A stretch of DNA of 12,951 bases from Nitrospirales bacterium. Its GTDB lineage: Bacteria > Nitrospirota > Thermodesulfovibrionia > Thermodesulfovibrionales > Dissulfurispiraceae. The position numbers and the translations under genes are program-made. The stretch lies in NCBI GenBank assembly GCA_020846375.1, contig JADLDZ010000302.1, forward strand, positions 1-12,951. Reading direction: 5' to 3'. Below are positions 5,280 through 11,398 of the stretch, piece after piece (the stretch's first letter is position 1; each line of letters begins with the position of its first letter). The notes under the pieces were generated by a model that did no database searches, was not told where the DNA came from, and saw nothing but the letters and a program-made list of their open reading frames with translations.

Positions 5280-5309
5280 TTGACACCCCTCTCCGCCACT
5301 TTCTATACT
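5280..5309 (+). promoter_or_regulatory. Sigma70-type promoter of the DUF3842-cooT operon
   Basis: TTGACA (5280-5285) is followed by an 18-base spacer and TATACT (5304-5309): a perfect -35 and a five-of-six -10. The expected start point, six to eight bases after the -10, falls at 5315-5317, on or next to the A of the DUF3842 ATG. No Shine-Dalgarno lies between, so the transcript is predicted to be leaderless. Confidence 0.75.
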
Positions 5310-5316
5310 TAAAACA

Positions 5317-5733
5317 ATGAGAAAAATCGCGGTCATCGACGGCCAGGGGGGCGGGATCGGCAGTCTCATCATCAAGCGGCTGAAGGAGGAGTTCGGAGAT
5401 GCTCTGGACATCCTTGCCCTCGGCACCAACTCCACCGCGACCAGCGCCATGATGAAGGCGCGGGCGAATAAAGGGGCCACCGGCGAGAACGCCATTGTAT
5501 GGAACGTGGGCCGGGTTGATGTGGTGACCGGCCCCCTCAGCATTGTCCTCCCCAACGGGATGCTCGGGGAGCTCACCGTGAGAATGGCGGAGGCCATCAC
5601 CTCCTCCCCGGCGAAAAAATTCCTGATTCCCCCGAATCAGGAGGAAGTGGAAGTGGTGGGCACGGTGAAGGAGCCGTTTCCCCACCTGATCGAGAAACTG
5701 GTGCAACGCATAAAGGAGGAAGTGCATGTGTGA
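5317..5733 (+). CDS. DUF3842 family protein
   Basis: The protein has 138 aa. It begins MRKIAVIDGQGGGIG, a strand followed by a glycine-rich loop (GQGGGIG, 9-15) as in nucleotide-binding Rossmann-like folds. ALGTNSTATSAMMKARANKG and ATGENAIVWN follow, which I recognise as DUF3842 hallmarks, and a late KKFLIPPN segment. The biochemical role is not known. The canonical start leaves no room for a ribosome binding site, and the promoter -10 ends eight bases before the ATG, so a leaderless mRNA is predicted. The stop overlaps the cooT start by eight bases, and the next genes follow tightly. The context suggests a link to nickel or C1/lipoyl enzyme metabolism, which is inference. Confidence 0.85.
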   Translation: MRKIAVIDGQGGGIGSLIIKRLKEEFGDALDILALGTNSTATSAMMKARANKGATGENAIVWNVGRVDVVTGPLSIVLPNGMLGELTVRMAEAITSSPAKKFLIPPNQEEVEVVGTVKEPFPHLIEKLVQRIKEEVHV

Positions 5734-5917
5734 GGCGAACGCCTACATTTACCGGGATGGAAAAGAAGAGCTGTACCTCGAGAACGTGGATATCATGGTC
5801 CCGGAAAGCGGGAGGATCTACTTGAAGAACCTCTTCGGGGAGCAGAAGACCTTCGAGGGGCGGGTAAAGGAAATCTCCCTGCTGAAGCACCGGATCGTAC
5901 TGGAAGAGAAGCAGTAG
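5726..5917 (+). CDS. cooT: CooT family nickel-binding protein
   Basis: The protein has 63 aa. It begins MCEANAYIY, with Cys2 in the MCEAN motif that binds nickel in Rhodospirillum rubrum CooT. VDIMVPESGRIYLKNLFGE and the GRVKEISLLKHRIVLEE end complete the small SH3-like barrel of the family, at normal length. Known members are homodimeric cytoplasmic nickel proteins linked to carbon monoxide dehydrogenase maturation; many homologues occur away from CODH genes, as here. AAAGGAGGA (5712-5720) lies five bases before the ATG, inside the end of the DUF3842 gene, and the two genes overlap by eight bases. It should be co-transcribed with both neighbours. Nickel binding is expected from the conserved Cys; the client enzyme is not visible. 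Confidence 0.9.
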   Translation: MCEANAYIYRDGKEELYLENVDIMVPESGRIYLKNLFGEQKTFEGRVKEISLLKHRIVLEEKQ

Positions 5918-5924
5918 CCGTCCC

Positions 5925-6725
5925 ATGTCCGCTGCCTGGAGACTCATCGATTCGGGCCCGTGCGACGCCTTCTGCAATATGGCCCTGGACGAGGCCATCG
6001 CTCTCACCGTCAGGGAGGGCCACCACTCCCTGCCTGTGCTCCGGTTCTACGGATGGACCGTTCCCTCGGTGAGCATCGGCTCCTTTCAGAAGACCACCGA
6101 TGTCGATTGCGCCTACTGCGGCAGCCATTCCCTCCCCGTGGTGCGGCGGCCCACCGGGGGCAGAGGCATCCTCCATGGAGACGAGCTCACCTACAGCGTC
6201 TCCTCAAGGAATGAAGGAGCCTTTTCACGGGGACTCCTGGATACGTACCGTCTGATAAGCCGCGCCCTCCAGGATGGGCTCGAACGGATCGGCCTCCCGG
6301 TGACGATGAAGGAGGAGCGGGAAACGGGGAGGGTCCTCACGCGCAGCCCCCACTGCTTCCAGTCCACCTCCTACGGAGAAATACGCTTTCAGGCCAGGAA
6401 GGCGGTCGGTTCCGCCCAGAAGCGGTGGAGGGAGTGCTTTCTCCAGCAGGGGTCGATTCCCTACACCATCGATTACGGGCGTCTTGCCCTGGTCTTCAGC
6501 GGCATGGGGCAAAGGGCCGGGGGCGGAGGGGCCGAAACGGCGGAGCGTGCCATGGTCGGCCTGAAAGAACTGTTGCCGGACTTGGATCCCGAAAGGGTGA
6601 AAGAGTGCCTGATCCTTGCCTTTGAAGAGCTCTTTTCCGTCAGGCTTGTTCCGTCCCGTCCGTCTGACCGGGAGCAGGATCTTGCCCTTCATCTGTCTTC
6701 GAAGAAGTATCTGCCCCTGTGCTGA
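5925..6725 (+). CDS. Lipoate-protein ligase A / octanoyltransferase (LipM-like) family protein
   Basis: The protein has 266 aa of the BPL_LplA_LipB fold. RRPTGGRGILHGDELTYS (74-91) is the substrate-loop motif in the form seen in LipM/LipL transferases. CFQSTSYGEI has Cys144 at the position of the acyl-accepting Cys of LipM, and RKAVGSAQKRW has Lys159, the conserved carboxylate-binding Lys. FLQQGSIPY (172-180) is also conserved. It should transfer octanoate or lipoate to lipoyl domains (GcvH, 2-oxoacid dehydrogenases). Ligase versus transferase activity cannot be settled; Cys144 favours transferase. The ATG lies seven bases after the cooT stop with only a poor ribosome binding site, so coupling is likely. 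The last 86 bases overlap the convergent membrane protein gene. Confidence 0.85.
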   Translation: MSAAWRLIDSGPCDAFCNMALDEAIALTVREGHHSLPVLRFYGWTVPSVSIGSFQKTTDVDCAYCGSHSLPVVRRPTGGRGILHGDELTYSVSSRNEGAFSRGLLDTYRLISRALQDGLERIGLPVTMKEERETGRVLTRSPHCFQSTSYGEIRFQARKAVGSAQKRWRECFLQQGSIPYTIDYGRLALVFSGMGQRAGGGGAETAERAMVGLKELLPDLDPERVKECLILAFEELFSVRLVPSRPSDREQDLALHLSSKKYLPLC

Positions 6726-7677
6726 GACCGGACCCTTCCGCCGGGGCAGGGACAGGCACCGGGAGGGAGGGCAGAAACCCCGTCCGGTAATAGTAGAGGA
6801 AGAGGGATGCCAGCATGATGAGGCTTATATATCCCTGGATGAGATAGGTGATCACCTGATAGGGCAGGGAGAGAACGGGTCCGATGAAGGGAATCAGGGT
6901 GAGGGGAGAGCCGGCCAGGATAACGAAAAAGCCCGCCACCATGTAGCCGATGAACAGGAGAGCGTAGAACGCGATGGAAGAGGGCACCGAAACAAGGTAC
7001 CGCAAGGTGCTCTTCAGGGCAGCCCAGGGGCTCGAATGGGTGAAGGTCATGCAGGCGATGCCGTAGACCGTGCCGGACAGGGTGACGAGGATCAGCACTA
7101 GCCCGATGGAGAGGAGGACGAGGAAGAAAAAGACGCCGAGGAAAAGACTGAGGGTCGCTTCCTGCAACCGCGCCATCTCGATGACGGACGAGGCCCCGCC
7201 TGCAAGGATTCCGAGGATGAAGGCCAGGGTGATAAAGAGCACACCGATGAAAGTGGAGTAGAGGAAAACCGGGAAGAAAAGCCTCTTCCCCTCCGCAAAA
7301 AATTCCTTGAGCGAGAACTTCTGCGTTCCCGTTTCGATCGTACGGGCCAGAATCCCGATTGTCCCGGCGATCGTGAAGGTCCAGAGTACGATGATGAAGA
7401 GGATATAGATGAGCAGGCTCAGCAGGATGACCAGCGCCATACCGAAATACTTATGCAGCAGCTCCGCCGACCCCTTGAAGGCGCTGACCACGTCCTTGAA
7501 GCGCAGGATATCGGTGAGGTCCAGCCCGAACATGATGAAGGCGACGGCGATCGGCACCCCGACGATGACGAAGAAGCTCGCGCAGCTGAGGATCATCGAG
7601 ACGAACTGGGCGAGCACCAGCTGCCAGTTCTTGTGGACGATATGAATGCCTTCCTTTATGGTGGATAGATAGGTCAT
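6640..7677 (-). CDS. Six-helix integral membrane protein of unknown function
   Basis: The protein has 345 aa. Hydrophobic segments lie at about 20-50, 78-110, 134-160, 176-202, 234-255 and 275-296. The two polar loops before and after helix 3 carry amphipathic stretches. An exposed C-terminal tail from about 300 is rich in Pro, Ser, Thr and Gly (PSLPVPVPAPAEGSG) and likely disordered. The pattern recalls broad glycerophosphodiesterase-membrane-domain or DUF975-like proteins, but I do not recognise a family and assign no function. The ATG at 7677 lies one base past the lpxI stop, so it belongs to the bam-lpx operon and may concern the envelope. Its last codons overlap the lipoyl gene's 3' end on the other strand by 86 bases. 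No terminator could be placed. Confidence 0.75.
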   Translation of the reverse strand: MTYLSTIKEGIHIVHKNWQLVLAQFVSMILSCASFFVIVGVPIAVAFIMFGLDLTDILRFKDVVSAFKGSAELLHKYFGMALVILLSLLIYILFIIVLWTFTIAGTIGILARTIETGTQKFSLKEFFAEGKRLFFPVFLYSTFIGVLFITLAFILGILAGGASSVIEMARLQEATLSLFLGVFFFLVLLSIGLVLILVTLSGTVYGIACMTFTHSSPWAALKSTLRYLVSVPSSIAFYALLFIGYMVAGFFVILAGSPLTLIPFIGPVLSLPYQVITYLIQGYISLIMLASLFLYYYRTGFLPSLPVPVPAPAEGSGLSTGADTSSKTDEGQDPAPGQTDGTEQA

Positions 7678-7678
7678 T

Positions 7679-8491
7679 TCATGCTTCCCCGCGGTATCCC
7701 ACCACGGAGATGCCCGCGTCGGACGCCTCCGCCGCCACCTTCTCCCGCTGGAGAATGATGCTCCTCTGCGCTTCCACCGCGAGGACCCGGGCCCCGGCGT
7801 CGAGCATGGCGCCTATGGTATCGAGGCCGATGACGGGGACATCGAGCCGCATGTCCTGCTGGGGCTTGCTCACCTTGACGACTACAGCGCCGTCCCCGGC
7901 CCATTTCCCCCCCCTGCGGATCGCCTCGTCCGTGCCTTCGATCGCTTCCACCGCCATGACCGCCCGGTCCTTCACCACCACGGTCTGCCCGATGTCCAGC
8001 CTGCCGATCTCCCGGGCGATATTCCACCCGAACTCGATATCCTTCCATTCGTCACGGGAAGGAGGGTCCTCTGTCAGCACCCCCTCCGGGGTGAGGAGGT
8101 GCGGGCTGAAAGCGGCAGTATCGAGGATGCGCATCCCCTCCCCCTCCAACTCCCTGGTGATGGCGTTCAGGATGGAGTCATCGCTCTTGTCCTTCAGGGA
8201 GAGCAGCACCTTCACCGCCCTGAGATCGGGGGTGATCTTCGACTTGTAGAGGAGGGATTTGGGCACCTTTCCGGCCAGGATGATCTCTTCGACCCTGTTT
8301 TTCTTGAAGAAACCGATCAACTCCCCCAGCTTTCCCGCATTGATCCGGCGTGCTTCATCGGAGGCTCCCTCCATGTCCGCCGGGGCGAGATTCTCGATGG
8401 CGGCGGTGACGACCCGGTAGCCGCGGGCTTTTGCATCGCGTGCAACGATGAGGGGAAGAGCGCCGATGCCCGCAATGATGCCTATCTGCAT
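7679..8491 (-). CDS. lpxI: UDP-2,3-diacylglucosamine pyrophosphatase LpxI
   Basis: The protein has 270 aa. The N-terminal MQIGIIAGIGALPLIVA with GxGxLP and the C-terminal KVSKPQQDMRLDVPVIGL (206-223) are the hallmarks of LpxI (formerly DUF1009). It hydrolyses UDP-2,3-diacylglucosamine to lipid X and UMP, the fourth step of lipid A synthesis, at the inner face of the cytoplasmic membrane. It replaces LpxH and belongs to an unrelated fold. The Asp in QDMRLD lies in the motif that holds the catalytic metal-binding Asp of the Caulobacter enzyme, from memory. The start overlaps the end of lpxA by ten bases and has AAGGGG just upstream. Length is close to known LpxI (about 280 aa). Nothing looks damaged. 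Confidence 0.93.
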   Translation of the reverse strand: MQIGIIAGIGALPLIVARDAKARGYRVVTAAIENLAPADMEGASDEARRINAGKLGELIGFFKKNRVEEIILAGKVPKSLLYKSKITPDLRAVKVLLSLKDKSDDSILNAITRELEGEGMRILDTAAFSPHLLTPEGVLTEDPPSRDEWKDIEFGWNIAREIGRLDIGQTVVVKDRAVMAVEAIEGTDEAIRRGGKWAGDGAVVVKVSKPQQDMRLDVPVIGLDTIGAMLDAGARVLAVEAQRSIILQREKVAAEASDAGISVVGYRGEA

Positions 8492-9261
8492 ATTCCCCTT
8501 TTGTTCTTCTCGATGAATTCAACCAGCTTCCGGATCTCGGCGGAATCGGGAAAGTCGGACTTTATCTTCTTCAGCGCCTCGGTCAGCGTCCTCTTCTCCC
8601 GGAAGAGGATCTTGTACGCTTTCTTCAGGACATTCACCGTCGCGTCCGGAAACCCGTGTCGCTTGAGACCGATGACGTTGAGCCCGTATAGCTTGGCCCG
8701 CGGGCCGGCGGCCATGGTGTAGGGAGGAATATCCTGGGCAACGCCGCTGAAGCCGCCCACCATGGCATAGGAGCCGATACGCGAATTCTGGTGCACCGCC
8801 ACCAGCCCGCCGATGAAGACGAAGTCCTCCACCACCACATGGCCGGCAAGGGTGGCGGCATTGGCGAGGATAGTGGAGTTGCCGAGTTTGCAATCGTGGG
8901 CGATATGCACATAGGCCATGAGAAAGTTGTTTTCCCCCACCACGGTAAAGCCCCCTCCCCCCACCGAGGCGCGGTGAATGGAGGTATACTCGCGGACGAT
9001 GGTGCCTTTACCGATCTTCACCCCGGTCTTCTCGTTCCGGTACTTCAGATCCTGCGGGGGCAGCCCGATAGTGGCGAAGGGATGGATGGTGCAGTTCTCA
9101 CCGATGTCTGCGACACCTTCGACGACCACATGGGAGATGAGTTTCGCGCCTTTCCGGATGACCGCACCCTCTCCGATGGTGCAATAGGGGCCGATGACGG
9201 CGCTGTCCGCGATCTCCGCTTTGGGACTGATAACCGCTGTTTTATGGATATCCTTCGCCAT
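8482..9261 (-). CDS. lpxA: UDP-N-acetylglucosamine acyltransferase LpxA
   Basis: The protein has 259 aa from the ATG at 9261, which is preceded by GGAGGGA. A frame extended to 9357 runs back into fabZ and is not the real start. Left-handed beta-helix hexapeptide repeats fill residues 10-180. YVHIAHDCKLGN (117-128) holds the catalytic His122, equivalent to E. coli His125. ILANAATLAGHV and MVGGFSGVAQDIPPY are strongly conserved, and the C-terminal helical domain (from about 195, GLKRHGFP) is complete. It transfers 3-hydroxyacyl from ACP to UDP-GlcNAc O-3, the first step of lipid A synthesis, as a cytoplasmic trimer. It starts eight bases after fabZ and overlaps lpxI. Confidence 0.96.
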   Translation of the reverse strand: MAKDIHKTAVISPKAEIADSAVIGPYCTIGEGAVIRKGAKLISHVVVEGVADIGENCTIHPFATIGLPPQDLKYRNEKTGVKIGKGTIVREYTSIHRASVGGGGFTVVGENNFLMAYVHIAHDCKLGNSTILANAATLAGHVVVEDFVFIGGLVAVHQNSRIGSYAMVGGFSGVAQDIPPYTMAAGPRAKLYGLNVIGLKRHGFPDATVNVLKKAYKILFREKRTLTEALKKIKSDFPDSAEIRKLVEFIEKNKRGICR

Positions 9262-9269
9262 TCTCCCTC

Positions 9270-9701
9270 CTACATGCTCTTGTCGGACAGCATCGCGGTG
9301 AATTCCGCTTCGGTCGTCATCTTGTCTCCGACAAAGGCCTGCGCCGCAAACTTCCACACATTTCCCCTCTTATGGGTGACTTTGACTTCCATCCTGAGCT
9401 GGTCGCCCGGGAGAACGGGCCGTCTGAATTTCACCTTATCGATGCTCATGAAATAGACGGACTTTCCCTGGGCTCCCGATTTGAACGCGAGGATTCCCGC
9501 CACCTGGGCCATTGCCTCGACAGTGAGGACTCCCGGCATGACCGGGTTCCCGGGGAAATGCCCCTGGAAGAAAGGCTCGTTCATTGTCACGCATTTTATC
9601 CCCACAGCCCTGGAGTCCGGTTCCATCTCGATCACCCGATCCACCAGTAGAAAAGGATACCGGTGCGGAAGCAGATCCATTATCTCTTTCGTATCGATCA
9701 T
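9270..9701 (-). CDS. fabZ: 3-hydroxyacyl-[ACP] dehydratase FabZ
   Basis: The protein has 143 aa of the hotdog fold. LLPHRYPFLLVDRV (9-22) and HFPGNPVMPGVLTVEAMAQ (48-66) are diagnostic, with His48 and Glu62 as the catalytic pair (E. coli His54/Glu68). It dehydrates 3-hydroxyacyl-ACP in type II fatty acid synthesis and competes with LpxA/LpxD for hydroxyacyl-ACP, which explains its place between lpxD and lpxA. The ATG at 9701 is preceded by GAGGAGG and overlaps the lpxD stop by four bases (ATGA). A longer frame running upstream through lpxD is an artefact of the overlap. Length is typical (about 145-150). Confidence 0.96.
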   Translation of the reverse strand: MIDTKEIMDLLPHRYPFLLVDRVIEMEPDSRAVGIKCVTMNEPFFQGHFPGNPVMPGVLTVEAMAQVAGILAFKSGAQGKSVYFMSIDKVKFRRPVLPGDQLRMEVKVTHKRGNVWKFAAQAFVGDKMTTEAEFTAMLSDKSM

Positions 9702-10708
9702 TTCTCCTCCTCTGCAATCTTCCTCTCCAGGTCTTCGAGTTTCTTCTTCATCTCGGGGAGACGGGCGAAGACCGCCATGGCCTTCAGCCATTCCCGGTGC
9801 GGCATCGGCATGGTGCCGGAATAGATTCCCCGCTTCATATGCCCCAGGACGCCCGCTTTCGCCCCCACCATCGTCCCCGCTTCGATGACGGAATGGTCCG
9901 CCACGCCCACCTGACCGCCGAGGATCACCCCGTCCCCGATGTGGGAGCTGCCGGCGATGCCCACCTGGGCGACGATGATCACGTTCCTGCCGACCTGCAC
10001 GTTGTGCCCGATCTGCACGAGGTTGTCGATCTTTGTCCCTCCGCCGATGAAGGTGGTACCGGTGGTCGCCCTGTCGATGGTGACGGCTGCCCCGATCTCC
10101 ACCTCGTCCTCGATAACGACTCCGCCCACCTGGGGGATCTTCTGGTGCTTCCCCCCGGCAAATACGTACCCGAAGCCGTCGGAGCCGATCACGGAGCCGG
10201 CATGGATGACCACCCTGTTCCCGATGGTCACCCCCTCCCGGACCGTCACATTGGGATGGAGCACGCATCCCTCGCCGATGGAGCTGTTTTCCCCGATGAA
10301 GACGCCGGGATAGATGACCGTCCCCGCACCGACGGTCACCCCCTCGGCAAGATAGGCGTGATCGTAGACAGTGACATTTTCCCCCAGGGAAACGCCGGGC
10401 GCCACGGAGGCCTTCGCGCTCACCCCCTTGCAGGGGTGCGGTTTCACATGGAAATGGGAAAGGAGCCGCGCAAAGGCATACTGGGGATTGGGGGTCTTGA
10501 TCTGCGGCGTAGCGATGTCCTCGATAAACTCCCGGACGAGTACTGCCGAAGCCCTGCTGCCTTTCAGGTCACTCAGCCATTTCCTGTCGGAAAGAAAGGT
10601 GATATCCCCCTCTTTCGCATCAAGAATGCCGGATGCTCCCGTAATCTCAACCTCACTGCCCCCTGACACCTCGCCGTCGAGCAGTTGTGCAAGCTCGTGT
10701 AGTTTCAT
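9698..10708 (-). CDS. lpxD: UDP-3-O-acylglucosamine N-acyltransferase LpxD
   Basis: The protein has 336 aa. The N-terminal uridine-binding domain (1-95; ITFLSDRKW, ASAVLV) is followed by left-handed beta-helix hexapeptide repeats (about 98-290) and a C-terminal helix (309-336, MAVFARLPEMKKKLEDLE). NLVQIGHNV (229-237) holds the catalytic His235, equivalent to E. coli His239. GSDGFGYVF (175-183) and KIPQVGGVVIED (190-201) are conserved. It adds the second 3-hydroxyacyl chain (N-2) to UDP-3-O-acyl-glucosamine. The ATG has only a weak, close GGGA upstream, but MKLHELAQLLDGEV is the canonical beginning. It lies 70 bases after skp and overlaps fabZ by four. Confidence 0.96.
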   Translation of the reverse strand: MKLHELAQLLDGEVSGGSEVEITGASGILDAKEGDITFLSDRKWLSDLKGSRASAVLVREFIEDIATPQIKTPNPQYAFARLLSHFHVKPHPCKGVSAKASVAPGVSLGENVTVYDHAYLAEGVTVGAGTVIYPGVFIGENSSIGEGCVLHPNVTVREGVTIGNRVVIHAGSVIGSDGFGYVFAGGKHQKIPQVGGVVIEDEVEIGAAVTIDRATTGTTFIGGGTKIDNLVQIGHNVQVGRNVIIVAQVGIAGSSHIGDGVILGGQVGVADHSVIEAGTMVGAKAGVLGHMKRGIYSGTMPMPHREWLKAMAVFARLPEMKKKLEDLERKIAEEEK

Positions 10709-10778
10709 TCCCGGTAAAAAGCCCTTTCATTCCCCGGCGGCCCGTGCGGATATCGCGTGAACTGCCCGGCAGAGAACG

Positions 10779-11318
10779 TTATTTCCTGGACGAGGCTTTC
10801 GCCCCTTTTGTTTCGTTGTATTTCTTGATGACTGAATCGGTTATTTCAAGAGCCTTGTTGCCATACATGACCGACTGGACCGGGAGGATCGCGTCATACT
10901 TGCCTTCCTGCCCCATCGCGTCGACAATGGAAAGGATCTCCTTGTAAACGGACTCGGTCAGCTCCCTGCGCTTCTTTTCGAGCTCCACGTTGACATCGGA
11001 AACCATTCTCTGGAAGTCCCGCTCCGCGCGCTCGATCTCTTCGACTTTCGCCCGCTTCGCTTCGGCGGAGATGACGGACGACTGCTTATCGAGATCCGCT
11101 TTCATCTTTTCGATGGCTTTTCCTTTTTCGGCGACGGTCGCCTGCCTGGCGGACATGAACTCCTTCAAACCGGAAATGGCCTTTTTCCCCTCCTCCGATT
11201 CATTCGCCGCTTTGTCCAGGTCGACAAAACCGATCTTTGTCTCGGCAAGGGCCGCGGAAAGCATGCCCGAAAGGAGCAGGGAAAGAACAACGGTTACCGC
11301 TGCACAGTACTTCTTCAT
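10779..11318 (-). CDS. skp: Periplasmic chaperone Skp/OmpH family protein
   Basis: The protein has 179 aa. A signal peptide (MKKYCAAVTVVLSLLLSGML, cleavage likely after SAALA at 25) precedes KIGFVDLDKAANESEEGKKA, the usual Skp/OmpH start. A long Lys/Glu-rich coiled coil (about 45-125) forms the tentacles, and YDAILPVQSVMYGN near 140-155 is the conserved return strand. As a trimer in the periplasm it should hold unfolded outer-membrane proteins for BamA. GGAGG lies six to seven bases before the ATG. Gaps of 80 bases to bamA and 70 to lpxD are the largest in the operon; I see no strong promoter or terminator in them. Confidence 0.93.
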   Translation of the reverse strand: MKKYCAAVTVVLSLLLSGMLSAALAETKIGFVDLDKAANESEEGKKAISGLKEFMSARQATVAEKGKAIEKMKADLDKQSSVISAEAKRAKVEEIERAERDFQRMVSDVNVELEKKRRELTESVYKEILSIVDAMGQEGKYDAILPVQSVMYGNKALEITDSVIKKYNETKGAKASSRK

Positions 11319-11398
11319 CGTAATCCTCCATAATATAGTGATGCTTCAGGACCATGACTCCCTCTGGAAATCATAAATCCTCAACCGGCAATTAGCAA

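Larger units (their letters stand above)
5012..5316. other. Divergent intergenic region between the DUF401 and DUF3842 genes
   Basis: No gene is visible. From left to right it holds a double-hairpin segment (5062-5094), a REP-like hairpin TCCCG-GCGAG-CGGGA (5150-5164), a pyrimidine-rich run of TTTTCAC/CCCTTC-type units (about 5219-5277) and the promoter of the DUF3842 operon (5280-5309). Confidence 0.55.

Noticed and set aside
9262..9357. Upstream extension of lpxA
   Set aside because: The extra 32 residues overlap the fabZ reading frame and lack family similarity; the ATG at 9261 has a GGAGGGA site and the normal LpxA N-terminus.
9584..10666. A 360-codon plus-strand open frame opposite lpxD/fabZ
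   Set aside because: It is the antisense shadow of hexapeptide repeats in lpxD and shows repetitive His/Asp-rich composition only.
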